The notes under the pieces: generated by a model
What the model was told of the DNA's origin: nothing
The model's input: the letters and a program-made list of their open reading frames with translations, nothing else
Databases searched by the model: none
Assembly (NCBI GenBank): GCA_947561715.1
Contig: OX387203.1
Location: 11,594,001 to 11,658,000, forward strand
Source of the DNA: Ascidia mentula
Taxonomy: Eukaryota; Chordata; Ascidiacea; Phlebobranchia; Ascidiidae
Direction: 5' to 3'
DNA: 64,000 nucleotides
Shown here: piece after piece, positions 39,270 through 53,800 of the stretch
Position numbering within the stretch: position 1 is the stretch's first letter
How the letters are laid out: every line of letters begins with the position of its first letter
Program-made: the position numbers and the translations under genes

Positions 39270-41205
39270 TATTTTTTGTCGAAAAGTCATACACTGCAAA
39301 ATGGACAAGTGCTGAAGTCTCATAGTTACATACGTTGTGCAACCGCAAAAGCAATACTGGAGTATCAGCGTTTTCCACTGTATAATAAAGCTTATACTGC
39401 AAAAAAATATTTTTTATCGAAAAGTCATATACTGCAAAATGGACAAGTGCTGAAATCGCATAGTTACATACGTTGTGCACCCGCAAAAGCAATACTGGAG
39501 TATCAGCGTTTTCCACTGTATAATAAAGCTTGTACTGCAAAAAAATATTTTTCATCGAAAAGTCATATACTGCAAAATGGACAAGTGCTGAAATCGCATA
39601 GTTACATACGTTGTGCAACCGCAAAAGCAATACTGGAGTATCAGCGTTTTCCACTGTATAATAAAGCTTGTACTGCAAAAAATATTTTTCATCGAAAAAT
39701 CATATACTGCAAAATGGACAAGTGCTGAAATCGCATAGTTACATACGTTGTGCAACCGCAAAAGCAATACTGGAGTATCAGCGTTTTCCACTGTATAATA
39801 AAGCTTGTACTGCAAAAAATTATTTTTTGTCGAAAAGTCATACACTGCAAAATGGACAAGTGCTGAAATCTCATAGTTACATACGTTGTGCAACCGCAAA
39901 AGCAATACTGGAGTATCAGCGTTTTCCACTGTATAATAAAACTTGTACTGCAAAAAAATATTTTTTATCGAAAAGTCATATACTGCAAAATGGACAAGTG
40001 CTGAAATCGCATAGTTACATACGTTGTGCAACCGCAAAAGCAATACTGGAGTATCAGCGTTTTCCACTGTATAATAAAGCTTGTACTGCAAAAAATTATT
40101 TTTTGTCGAAAAGTCATACACTGCAAAATGGACAAGTGCTGAAATCTCATAGTTACATACGTTGTGCAACCGCAAAAGCAATACTGGAGTATCAGCGTTT
40201 TCCACTGTATAATAAAGCTTGTACTGCAAAAAAATATTTTTTGTCGAAAAGTCATACACTGCAAAATGGACAAGTGCTGAAGTCTCATAGTTACATACGT
40301 TGTGCAACCGCAAAAGCAATACTGGAGTATCAGCGTTTTCCACTGTATAATAAAGCTTATACTGCAAAAAAATATTTTTTATCGAAAAGTCATATACTGC
40401 AAAATGGACAAGTGCTGAAATCGCATAGTTACATACGTTGTGCACCCGCAAAAGCAATACTGGAGTATCAGCGTTTTCCACTGTATAATAAAGCTTGTAC
40501 TGCAAAAAAATATTTTTCATCGAAAAGTCATATACTGCAAAATGGACAAGTGCTGAAATCGCATAGTTACATACGTTGTGCAACCGCAAAAGCAATACTG
40601 GAGTATCAGCGTTTTCCACTGTATAACAAAGCTTGTACTGCAAAAAATATTTTTCATCGAAAAATCATATACTGCAAAATGGACAAGTGCTGAAATCGCA
40701 TAGTTACATACGTTGTGCAACCGCAAAAGCAATACTGGAGTATCAGCGTTTTCCACTGTATAATAAAGCTTGTACTGCAAAAAATTATTTTTTGTCGAAA
40801 AGTCATACACTGCAAAATGGACAAGTGCTGAAATCTCATAGTTACATACGTTGTGCAACCGCAAAAACAATACTGGAGTATCAGCGTTTTCCACTGTATA
40901 ATAAAACTTGTACTGCAAAAAAATATTTTTTATCGAAAAGTCATATACTGCAAAATGGACAAGTGCTGAAATCGCATAGTTACATACGTTGTGCAACCGC
41001 AAAAGCAATACTGGAGTATCAGCGTTTTCCACTGTATAATAAAGCTTGTACTGCAAAAAATTATTTTTTGTCGAAAAGTCATACACTGCAAAATGGACAA
41101 GTGCTGAAATCTCATAGTTACATACGTTGTGCAACCGCAAAAGCAATACTGGAGTATCAGCGTTTTCCACTGTATAATAAAGCTTGTACTGCAAAAAAAT
41201 ATTTT
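39270..41205 (+). repeat. Seven-monomer HOR of 965 bp, two abutting copies
   Basis: The sequence at 39270-40240 matches 40235-41205 at an offset of 965 bp, so the copies lie end to end. Shared rare variants are GAAGTCTCATAG (about 39314 and 40279), GTGCACCCGC (about 39475 and 40440), ATAAAACTTG (about 39937 and 40902) and a 137-bp unit with AAAAAATATTTTTCATCG followed by GAAAAATC. Differences are few: AAAGCAATACTGG against AAAACAATACTGG near 40866, and ATAACAAAGC near 40625. Its monomer content differs from the other 965-bp HOR at 28.8 kb, so the equal length is coincidental. Confidence 0.92.
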
Positions 41206-42655
41206 TTATCGAAAAGTCATATACTGCAAAATGGACAAGTGCTGAAATCTCATAGTTACATACGTTGTGCAACCGCAAAAGCAATACTGGAGTATCAACG
41301 TTTTTCACTGTATAATAAAGCTTGTACTGCAAAAAAATATTTTTCATCGAAAAGTCATATACTGCAAAATGGACAAGTGCTGAAATCGCATAGTTACATA
41401 CGTTGTGCAACCGCAAAAGCAATACTGGAGTATCAGCGTTTTCCACTGTATAATAAAGCTTGTACTGCAAAAAATTATTTTTCTTCGAAAAGTCATACAC
41501 TGCAAAATGGACAAGTGCTGAAATCTCATAGTTACATACGTTGTGCAACCGCAAAAACAATACAGGAGTATCAGCGTTTTCCACTGTATAATAAAGCTTG
41601 TACTGCAAAAAAATATTTTTTATCGAAAAGTCATATACTGCAAAATGGACAAGTGCTGAAATCGCATAGTTACATACGTTGTGCAACCGCAAAAGCAATA
41701 CTGGAGTATCAGCGTTTTCCACTGTATAATAAAGCTTGTACTGCAAAAAATTATTTTTTGTCGAAAAGTCATACACTGCAAAATGGACAAGTGCTGAAAT
41801 CTCAAAGTTACATACGTTGTGCAACCGCAAAAGCAATACTGGAGTATCAGCGTTTTCCACTGTATAATAAAGCTTGTACAGCAAAAAAATATTTTTTATC
41901 GAAAAGTCATATACTGCAAAATGAACAAGTGCTGAAATCGCATAGTTACATACGTTGTGCAACCGCAAAAGCAATACTGGAGTATCAGCGTTTTCCACAG
42001 TATAATAAAGCTTGTACTGCAAAAAAATATTTTTTATCGAAAAGTCATATACTGCAAAATGGACAAGTGCTGAAATCTCATAGTTACATACGTTGTGCAA
42101 CCGCAAAAGCAATACTGGAGTATCAGCGTTTTCCACAGTATAATAAAGCTTGTACTGCAAAAAAATATTTTTTATCGAAAAGTCATATACTGCAAAATGG
42201 ACAAGTGCTGAAATCGCATAGTTACATACGTTGTGCAACCGCAAAAGCAATACTGGAGTATCAGCGTTTTCCACTGTATAATAAAGCTTGTACTGCAAAA
42301 AATTATTTTTTGTCGAAAAGTCACACACTGCAAAATGGACAAGTGCTGAAATCTCATAGTTACATACGTTGTGCAACCGCAAAAACAATACTGGAGTATC
42401 AGCGTTTTCCACTGTATAATAAAGCTTGTACTGCAAAAAAATATTTTTTATCGAAAAGTCATATACTGCAAAATGGACAAGTGCTGAAATCGCATAGTTA
42501 CATACGTTGTGCAACCGCAAAAGCAATACTGGAGTATCAGCGTTTTCCACTGTATAATAAAGCTTGTACTGCAAAAAATTATTTTTTGTCGAAAAGTCAT
42601 ACACTGCAAAATGGACAAGTGCTGAAATCTCAAAGTTACATACGTTGTGCAACCG
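41206..42655 (+). repeat. Mixed satellite monomers leading into the 8.2-kb copy
   Basis: Ordinary A and B units with some CACAGTATA variants near 41998 and 42134, a CTTCG B unit near 41473, AATACAGGAG near 41561, AAAATGAACAAG near 41919 and CACACACTGC near 42323. Nothing other than satellite is present. The last unit runs without any break into 42656, where the match to base 1 of the window begins. That match starts where the window starts, so its true left limit is not visible. Confidence 0.85.
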
Positions 42656-45600
42656 CAAAAGCAATACTGGAGTATCAACGTTTTCACTGTATAATAAAGC
42701 TTGTACTGCAAAAAAATTTTTTTTGTCGAAAAGTCATACACTGCAAAATGGACAAGTGCTGAAATCTCATAGTTACATACGTTGTGCAACCGCAAAAGCA
42801 ATACTGGAGTATCAGCGTTTTCCACTGTATAATAAAGCTTGTACTGCAAAAAAATATTTTTTATCGAAAAGTCATATACTGCAAAATGGACAAGTGCTGA
42901 AATCTCATAATTACATACGTTGTGCAACCGCAAAAGCAATACTGGAGTATCAACGTTTTCACTGTATAATAAAGCTTGTACTGCAAAAAAATTTTTTTTG
43001 TCGAAAAGTCATACACTGCAAAATGGACAAGTGCTGAAATCTCATAGTTACATACGTTGTGCAACCGCAAAAGCAATACTGGAGTATCAGCGTTTTCCAC
43101 TGTATAATAAAGCTTGTACTGCAAAAAAATATTTTTTATCGAAAGGTCATATACTGCAAAATGGACAAGTGCTGAAATCGCATAGTTACATACGTTGTGC
43201 AACCGCAAAAGCAATACTGGAGTATCAGCGTTTTCCACTGTATAATAAAGCTTGTACTGCAAAAAAATATTTTTCATCGAAAAGTCATATACTGCAAAAT
43301 GGACAAGTGCTGAAATCGCAAAGTTACATACGTTGTGCAACCGCAAAAGCAATACTGGAGTATCAGCGTTTTCCACTGTATAATAAAGCTTGTACTGCAA
43401 AAAAATATTTTTTATCGAAAAGTCATATACTGCAAAATGGACAAGTGCTGAAATCGCATAGTTACATACGTTGTGCAGCCGCAAAAGCAATACTGGAGTA
43501 TCAGCGTTTTCCACTGTATAATAAAGCTTGTACTGCAAAAAATTATTTTTTGTCGAAAAGTCATACACTGCAAAATGGACAAGTGCTGAAATCTCAAATT
43601 TACATACGTTGTGCAACCGCAAAAGCAATACTGGAGTATCAGCGTTTTCCACTGTATAATAAAGCTTGTACTGCAAAAAAATATTTTTTATCGAAAAGTC
43701 ATATACTGCAAAATGGACAAGTGCTGAAATCGCATAGTTACATACGTTGTGCAACCGCAAAAGCAATACTGGAGTATCAGCGTTTTACACTGTATAATAA
43801 AGCTTGTACTGAAAAAAATTATTTTTCATCGAAAAGTCATATACTGCAAAATGGACAAGTGCTGAAATTGCACAGTTACAAACGTTGTGCAACCGCAAAA
43901 GCAATGCTGGAGTATCAGGGTTTTCCACTATATAATAAAGCTTGTACTGCAAAAAAATATTTTTCATCGAAAAATCATATACTGCAAAATGGACAAGTGC
44001 TGAAATCGCTCAGTTACATACGTTGTGCAAACGCAAAAGCAATACTGGAGTACCAGCGTTTTCCACTGTATAATAAAGCTTGTACTGAAAAAAATTATTT
44101 TTTATCGAAAAGTCATACACTGCAAAATGGACAAGTGCTAAAATCTCATAGTTACATACGTTGTGCAACCGCAAAAGCAATACTGGAGTATCAGCGTTTT
44201 CCACTGTATAATAAAGCTTGTACTGCAAAAAAATATTTTTCCTCGAAAAGTCATATACTGCAAAATGGACAAGTGCTGAAGTCTCATAGTTACATACGTT
44301 GTGCAACCGCAAAGGCAATACTGGAGTATCAGCGTTTTCCACTGTATAATAAAGCTTGTACTGCAAAAAATTATTTTTTGTCGAAAAGTCATACACTGCA
44401 AAATGGACAAGTGCTGAAGTCTCATAGTTACATACGTTGTGCAACCGCAAAAGCAATACTGGAGTATCAGCGTTTTCCACTGTATAATAAAGCTTATACT
44501 GCAAAAAAATATTTTTTATCGAAAAGTCATATACTGCAAAATGGACAAGTGCTGAAATCGCATAGTTACATACGTTGTGCACCCGCAAAAGCAATACTGG
44601 AGTATCAGCGTTTTCCACTGTATAATAAAGCTTGTACTGCAAAAAAATATTTTTCATCGAAAAGTCATATACTGCAAAATGGACAAGTGCTGAAATCGCA
44701 TAGTTACATACGTTGTGCAACCGCAAAAGCAATACTGGAGTATCAGCGTTTTCCACTGTATAATAAAGCTTGTACTGAAAAAAATTATTTTTTGTCGAAA
44801 AGTCATACACTGCAAAATGGACAAGTGCTGAAATCTCAAATTTACATACGTTGTGCAACCGCAAAAGCAATACTGGAGTATCAGCGTTTTCCACTGTATA
44901 ATAAAGCTTGTACTGCAAAAAAATATTTTTTATCGAAAAGTCATATACTGCAAAATGGACAAGTGCTGAAATCGCATAGTTACATACGTTGTGCAACCGC
45001 AAAAGCAATACTGGAGTATCAGCGTTTTCCACTGTATAATAAAGCTTGTACTGAAAAAAATTATTTTTCATCGAAAAGTCATATACTGCAAAATGGACAA
45101 GTGCTGAAATTGCACAGTTACATACGTTGTGCAACCGCAAAAGCAATGCTGGAGTATCAGGGTTTTCCACTATATAATAAAGCTTGTACTGCAAAAAAAT
45201 ATTTTTCATCGAAAAATCATATACTGCAAAATGGACAAGTGCTGAAATCGCTCAGTTACATACGTTGTGCAAACGCAAAAGCAATACTGGAGTACCAGCG
45301 TTTTCCACTGTATAATAAAGCTTGTACTGAAAAAAATTATTTTTTATCGAAAAGTCATACACTGCAAAATGGACAAGTGCTAAAATCTCATAGTTACATA
45401 CGTTGTGCAACCGCAAAAGCAATACTGGAGTATCAGCGTTTTCCACTGTATAATAAAGCTTGTACTGCAAAAAAATATTTTTCCTCGAAAAGTCATATAC
45501 TGCAAAATGGACAAGTGCTGAAATCGCATAATTACATACGTTGTGCAACCGCAAAGGCAATACTGGAGTATCAGCGTTTTCCACTGTATAATAAAGCTTG

Positions 45601-48600
45601 TACTGCAAAAAATTATTTTTTGTCGAAAAGTCATACACTGCAAAATGGACAAGTGCTGAAGTCTCATAGTTACATACGTTGTGCACCCGCAAAAGCAATA
45701 CTGGAGTATCAGCGTTTTCCACTGTATAATAAAGCTTGTACTGCAAAAAAATATTTTTCATCGAAAAGTCATATACTGCAAAATGGACAAGTGCTGAAAT
45801 CGCATAGTTACATACGTTGTGCAACCGCAAAAGCAATACTGGAGTATCAGCGTTTTCCACTGTATAATAAAGCTTGTACTGAAAAAAATTATTTTTTGTC
45901 GAAAAGTCATACACTGCAAAATGGACAAGTGCTGAAATCTCAAATTTACATACGTTGTGCAACCGCAAAAGCAATACTGGAGTATCAGCGTTTTCAACTG
46001 TATAATAAAGCTTGTACTGCAAAAAAATATTTTTTATCGAAAAGTCATATACTGCAAAATGGACAAGTGCTGAAATCGCATAGTTACATACGTTGTGCAA
46101 CCGCAAAAGCAATACTGGAGTATCAGCGTTTTCTACTGTATAATAAAGCTTGTACTGAAAAAAATTATTTTTCATCGAAAAGTCATATACTGCAAAATGG
46201 ACAAGTGCTGAAATTGCACAGTTACATACGTTGTGCAACCGCAAAAGCAATGCTGGAGTATCAGGGTTTTCCACTATATAATAAAGCTTGTACTGCAAAA
46301 AAATATTTTTCCTCGAAAAATCATATACTGCAAAATGGACAAGTGCTGAAATCGCTCAGTTACATACGTTGTGCAAACGCAAAAGCAATACTGGAGTACC
46401 AGCGTTTTCCACTGTATAATAAAGCTTGTACTGAAAAAAATTATTTTTTATCGAAAAGTCATACACTGCAAAATGGACAAGTGCTAAAATCTCATAGTTA
46501 CATACGTTGTGCAACCGCAAAAGCAATACTGGAGTATCAGCGTTTTCCACTGTATAATAAAGCTTGTACTGCAAAAAAATATTTTTTATCGAAAAGTCAT
46601 ATACTGCAAAATGGACAAGTGCTGAAATCGCATAGTTACATACGTTGTGCAACCGCAAAAGCAATACTGGAGTATCAGCGTTTTCCACTGTATAATAAAG
46701 CTTGTACTGCAAAAAATTTTTTTTTGTCGAAAAGTCATACACTGCAAAATGGACAAGTGCTGAAATCTCATAGTTACATACGTTGTGCAACCGCAAAAGC
46801 AATACTGGAGTATCAGCGTTTTCCACTGTATAATAAAAAGCTTCTACTGCAAAAAAATATTTTTTATCGAAAAGTCATATACTGCAAAATGGACAAGTGC
46901 TGAAATCGCATAGTTACATACGTTGTGCAACCGCAAAAGCAATACTGGAGCATCAGCGTTTTCCACTGTATGATAAAGCTTGTACTGAAAAAAATTATTT
47001 TTCATCGAAAAGTCATATACTGCAAAATGGACAAGTGCTGAAATTGCACAGTTACATACGTTGTGCAACCGCAAAAGCAATGCTGGAGTATCAGCGTTTT
47101 CCACTATATAATAAAGCTTGTACTGCAAAAAAATATTTTTCATCGAAAAATCATATACTGCAAAATGGACAAGTGCTGAAATCGCTCGGTTACATACGTT
47201 GTGCAAACGCAAAAGCAATACTGGAGTACCAGCGTTTTCCACTGTATAATAAAGCTTGTACTGAAAAAAATTATTTTTTATCGAAAAGTCATACACTGCA
47301 AAATGGACAAGTGCTAAAATCTCATAGTTACATACGTTGTGCAACCGCAAAAGCAATACTGGAGTATCAGCGTTTTCCACTGTATAATAAAGCTTGTACT
47401 GCAAAAAAATATTTTTCCTCGAAAAGTCATATACTGCAAAATGGACAAGTGCTGAAGTCTCATAGTTACATACGTTGTGCAACCGCAAAGGCAATACTGG
47501 AGTATCAGCGTTTTCCACTGTATAATAAAGCTTGTACTGCAAAAAATTATTTTTTGTCGAAAAGTCATACACTGCAAAATGGACAAGTGCTGAAGTCTCA
47601 TAGTTACATACGTTGTGCAACCGCAAAAGCAATACTGGAGTATCAGCGTTTTCCACTGTATAATAAAGCTTATACTGCAAAAAAATATTTTTTATCGAAA
47701 AGTCATATACTGCAAAATGGACAAGTGCTGAAATCGCATAGTTACATACGTTGTGCACCCGCAAAAGCAATACTGGAATATCAGCGTTTTCCACTGTATA
47801 ATAAAGCTTGTACTGCAAAAAAATATTTTTCATCGAAAAGTCATATACTGCAAAATGGACAAGTGCTGAAATCGCATAGTTACATACGTTGTGCAACCGC
47901 AAAAGCAATACTGGAGTATCAGCGTTTTCCACTGTATAATAAAGCTTGTACTGAAAAAAATTATTTTTTGTCGAAAAGTCATACACTGCAAAATGGACAA
48001 GTGCTGAAATTGCACAGTTACATACGTTGTGCAACCGCAAAAGCAATGCTGGAGTATCAGGGTTTTCCACTATATAATAAAGCTTGTACTGCAAAAAAAT
48101 ATTTTTCATCGAAAAATCATATACTGCAAAATGGACAAGTGCTGAAATCGCTCAGTTACATACGTTGTGCAAACGCAAAAGCAATACTGGAGTACCAGCG
48201 TTTTCCACTGTATAATAAAGCTTGTACTGAAAAAAATTATTTTTTATCGAAAAGTCATACACTGCAAAATGGACAAGTGCTAAAATCTCATAGTTACATA
48301 CGTTGTGCAACCGCAAAAGCAATACTGGAGTATCAGCGTTTTCCACTGTATAATAAAGCTTGTACTGCAAAAAAATATTTTTCCTCGAAAAGTCATATAC
48401 TGCAAAATGGACAAGTGCTGAAATCGCATAATTACATACGTTGTGCAACCGCAAAGGCAATACTGGAGTATCAGCGTTTTCCACTGTATAATAAAGCTTG
48501 TACTGCAAAAAATTATTTTTTGTCGAAAAGTCATACACTGCAAAATGGACAAGTGCTGAAGTCTCATAGTTACATACGTTGTGCACCCGCAAAAGCAATA

Positions 48601-50850
48601 CTGGAGTATCAGCGTTTTCCACTGTATAATAAAGCTTGTACTGCAAAAAAATATTTTTCATCGAAAAGTCATATACTGCAAAATGGACAAGTGCTGAAAT
48701 CGCATAGTTACATACGTTGTGCAACCGCAAAAGCAATACTGGAGTATCAGCGTTTTCCACTGTATAATAAAGCTTGTACTGAAAAAAATTATTTTTTGTC
48801 GAAAAGTCATACACTGCAAAATGGACAAGTGCTGAAATCTCAAATTTACATACGTTGTGCAACCGCAAAAGCAATACTGGAGTATCAGCGTTTTCAACTG
48901 TATAATAAAGCTTGTACTGCAAAAAAATATTTTTTATCGAAAAGTCATATACTGCAAAATGGACAAGTGCTGAAATCGCATAGTTACATACGTTGTGCAA
49001 CCGCAAAAGCAATACTGGAGTATCAGCGTTTTCTACTGTATAATAAAGCTTGTACTGAAAAAAATTATTTTTCATCGAAAAGTCATATACTGCAAAATGG
49101 ACAAGTGCTGAAATTGCACAGTTACATACGTTGTGCAACCGCAAAAGCAATGCTGGAGTATCAGGGTTTTCCACTATATAATAAAGCTTGTACTGCAAAA
49201 AAATATTTTTCCTCGAAAAATCATATACTGCAAAATGGACAAGTGCTGAAATCGCTCAGTTACATACGTTGTGCAAACGCAAAAGCAATACTGGAGTACC
49301 AGCGTTTTCCACTGTATAATAAAGCTTGTACTGCAAAAAATTATTTTTTGTCGAAAAATCATACACTGCAAAATGGACAAGTGCTGAAATCTCATAGTTA
49401 CATACGTTGTGCAACCGCAAAAGCAATACTGGAGTATCAGCGTTTTCCACTGTATAATAAAGCTTGTACTGCAAAAAAATATTTTTTATCGAAAAGTCAT
49501 ATACTGCAAAATGGACAAGTGCTGAAATCGCATAGTTACATACGTTGTGCAACCGCAAAAGCAATACTGGAGTATCAGCGTTTTCCACAGTATAATAAAG
49601 CTTGTACTGCAAAAAAATATTTTTTATCGAAAAGTCATATACTGCAAAATGGACAAGTGCTGAAATCGCATAGTTACATACGATGTGCAACCGCAAAAGC
49701 AATACTGGAGTATCAGCGTTTTCCACTGTATAATAAAGCTTGTACTGCAAAAAATTATTTTTTGTCGAAAAGTCATACACTGCAAAATGGACAAGTGCTG
49801 AAATCTCATAGTTACATACGTTGTGCAACCGCAAAAGCAATACTGGAGTATCAGCGTTTTCCATTGTATAATAAAGCTTGTACAGCAAAAAAATATTTTT
49901 TATCGAAAAGTCATATACTGCAAAATGGACAAGTGCTGAAATCGCATAGTTACATACGTTGTGCAACCGCAAAAGCAATACTGGAGTATCAGCGTTTTCC
50001 ACAGTATAATAAAGCTTATACTGCAAAAAAATATTTTTTACCGAAAAGTCATATACTGCAAAATGGACAAGTGCTGAAATCGCATAGTTACATACGTTGT
50101 GCAACCGCAAAAGCAATACTGGAGTATCAGCGTTTTCCACTGTATAATAAAGCTTGTACTGCAAAAAATTATTTTTTGTCGAAAAGTCATACACTGCAAA
50201 ATGGACAAGTGCTGAAATCTCATAGTTACATACGTTGTGCAACCGCAAAAGCAATACTGGAGTATCAGCGTTTTCCACTGTATAATAAAGCTTGTACAGC
50301 AAAAAAATATTTTTTATCGAAAAGTCATATACTGCAAAATGGACAAGTGCTGAAATCGCATAGTTACATACGTTGTGCAGCCGCAAAAGCAATACTGGAG
50401 TATCAGCGTTTTCCACTGTATAATAAAGCTTGTACTGAAAAAAATATTTTTCATCGAAAAGTCATATACTGCAAAATGGACAAGTGCTGAAATCGCATAG
50501 TTACATACGTTGTGCAACCGCAAAAGCAATACTGGAGTATCAGCGTTTTCCACTGTATAATAAAGCTTGTACTGCAAAAAATTATTTTTTGTCGAAAAGT
50601 CATACATTGCAAAATGGACAAGTGCTGAAATCTCATAGTTACATACGTTGTGCAACCGCAAAAGCAATACTGGAGTATCAGCGTTTTCCACTGTATAATA
50701 AAGCTTGTACTGCAAAAAAATATTTTTTATCGAAAAGTCATATACTGCAAAATGGACAAGTGCTGAAATCGCATAGTTACATACGTTGTGCAACCGCAAA
50801 AGCAATACTGGAGTATCAGCGTTTTCCACTGTATAATAATGCTTGTACTG
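42656..50850 (+). repeat. 8.2-kb copy of bases 1-8195, no difference seen
   Basis: Offset is a constant 42655 bp. Open-frame translations on both strands have the same lengths and sequences at the same offset, and rare variants are all shared, for example TTACAAACGT (1221 and 43876), CTTCTACTG (4187 and 46842), CTGGAATATC (5119 and 47774) and TTTACCGAAAAG (7382 and 50037). I found no base difference. The match ends at 8195/50850: the left copy continues ACTGC-A6 and this one continues ACTG-A7. Neighbouring duplications in the window carry private changes over shorter lengths, so this pair is unusually young or reflects assembly. Confidence 0.95.
46833..46845 (+). repeat. 140-bp monomer, copy in the 8.2-kb duplication
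   Basis: Same two-base insertion and CTTCTAC change as at 4178, offset by 42655 bp. Confidence 0.93.
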
Positions 50851-53800
50851 AAAAAAATATTTTTCATCGAAAAGTCATATACTGCAAAATGGACAAGTGC
50901 TGAAATCGCATAGTTACATACGTTGTGCAACCGCAAAAGCAATACTGGAGTATCAGCGTTTTCCACTGTATAATAAAGCTTGTACTGCAAAAAATTATTT
51001 TTTGTCGAAAAGTCATACATTGCAAAATGGACAAGTGCTGAAATCTCATAGTTACATACGTTGTGCAACCGCAAAAGCAATACTGGAGTATCAGCGTTTT
51101 CCACTGTATAATAAAGCTTGTACTGCAAAAAAATATTTTTCCTCGAAAAATCATATACTGCAAAATGGACAAGTGCTGAAATCGCTCAGTTACATACGTT
51201 GTGCAAACGCAAAAGCAATACTGGAGTACCAGCGTTTTCCACTGTATAATAAAGCTTGTACTGCAAAAAATTATTTTTTGTCGAAAAATCATACACTGCA
51301 AAATGGACAAGTGCTGAAATCTCATAGTTACATACGTTGTGCAACCGCAAAAGCAATACTGGAGTATCAGCGTTTTCCACTGTATAATAAAGCTTGTACT
51401 GCAAAAAAATATTTTTTATCGAAAAGTCATATACTGCAAAATGGACAAGTGCTGAAATCGCATAGTTACATACGTTGTGCAACCGCAAAAGCAATACTGG
51501 AGTATCAGCGTTTTCCACTGTATAATAAAGCTTGTACTGCAAAAAAATATTTTTTATCGAAAAGTCATATACTGCAAAATGGACAAGTGCTGAAATCGCA
51601 TAGTTACATACGATGTGCAACCGCAAAAGCAATACTGGAGTATCAGCGTTTTCCACTGTATAATAAAGCTTGTACTGCAAAAAATTATTTTTTGTCGAAA
51701 AGTCATACACTGCAAAATGGACAAGTGCTGAAATCTCATAGTTACATACGTTGTGCAACCGCAAAAGCAATACTGGAGTATCAGCGTTTTCCATTGTATA
51801 ATAAAGCTTGTACAGCAAAAAAATATTTTTTATCGAAAAGTCATATACTGCAAAATGGACAAGTGCTGAAATCGCATAGTTACATACGTTGTGCAACCGC
51901 AAAAGCAATACTGGAGTATCAGCGTTTTCCACAGTATAATAAAGCTTATACTGCAAAAAAATATTTTTTACCGAAAAGTCATATACTGCAAAATGGACAA
52001 GTGCTGAAATCGCATAGTTACATACGTTGTGCAACCGCAAAAGCAATACTGGAGTATCAGCGTTTTCCACTGTATAATAAAGCTTGTACTGCAAAAAATT
52101 ATTTTTTGTCGAAAAGTCATACACTGCAAAATGGACAAGTGCTGAAATCTCATAGTTACATACGTTGTGCAACCGCAAAAGCAATACTGGAGTATCAGCG
52201 TTTTCCACTGTATAATAAAGCTTGTACAGCAAAAAAATATTTTTTATCGAAAAGTCATATACTGCAAAATGGACAAGTGCTGAAATCGCATAGTTACATA
52301 CGTTGTGCAGCCGCAAAAGCAATACTGGAGTATCAGCGTTTTCCACTGTATAATAAAGCTTGTACTGAAAAAAATATTTTTCATCGAAAAGTCATATACT
52401 GCAAAATGGACAAGTGCTGAAATCGCATAGTTACATACGTTGTGCAACCGCAAAAGCAATACTGGAGTATCAGCGTTTTCCACTGTATAATAAAGCTTGT
52501 ACTGCAAAAAATTATTTTTTGTCGAAAAGTCATACATTGCAAAATGGACAAGTGCTGAAATCTCATAGTTACATACGTTGTGCAACCGCAAAAGCAATAC
52601 TGGAGTATCAGCGTTTTCCACTGTATAATAAAGCTTGTACTGCAAAAAAATATTTTTTATCGAAAAGTCATATACTGCAAAATGGACAAGTGCTGAAATC
52701 GCATAGTTACATACGTTGTGCAACCGCAAAAGCAATACTGGAGTATCAGCGTTTTCCACTGTATAATAATGCTTGTACTGCAAAAAATTATTTTTTGTCG
52801 AAAAGTCATACACTGCAAAATGGACAAGTGCTGAAATCTCAAAGTTACATACGTTGTGCAACCGCAAAAGCAATACTGGAGTATCAGCGTTTTCCACTGT
52901 ATAATAAAGCTTGTACTGCAAAAAAATATTTTTTATCGAAAAGTCATATACTGCAAAATGGACAAGTGCTGAAATCGCATAGTTACATACGTTGTGCAAC
53001 CGCAAAAGCAATACTGGAGTATCAGCTTTTTCCACTGTATAATAAAGCTTGTACTGCAAAAAATTTTTTTTTGTCGAAAAGTCATACACTGCAAAATGGA
53101 CAAGTGCTGAAATCTCATAGTTACATACGTTGTGCAACCGCAAAAGCAATACTGGAGTATCAGCGTTTTCCACTGTATGATAAAGCTTGTACTGAAAAAA
53201 ATATTTTTCATCGAAAAGTCATATACTGCAAAATGGACAAGTGCTGAAATCGCATAGTTACATACGTTGTGCAACCGCAAAAGCAATACTGGAGTATCAG
53301 CGTTTTCCACTGTATAATAAAGCTTGTACTGCAAAAAATTATTTTTTGTCGAAAAGTCATACACTGCAAAATGGACAAGTGCTGAAATCTCATAGTTACA
53401 TACGTTGTGCAACCGCAAAAGCAATACTGGAGTATCAGCGTTTTCCATTGTATAATAAAGCTTGTACAGCAAAAAAATATTTTTTATCGAAAAGTCATAT
53501 ACTGCAAAATGGACAAGTGCTGAAATCGCATAGTTACATACGTTGTGCAACCGCAAAAGCAATACTGGAGTATCAGCGTTTTCCACAGTATAATAAAGCT
53601 TATACTGCAAAAAAATATTTTTTACCGAAAAGTCATATACTGCAAAATGGACAAGTGCTGAAATCGCATAGTTACATACGTTGTGCAACCGCAAAAGCAA
53701 TACTGGAGTATCAGCGTTTTCCACTGTATAATAAAGCTTGTACTGCAAAAAATTATTTTTTGTCGAAAAGTCATACACTGCAAAATGGACAAGTGCTGAA

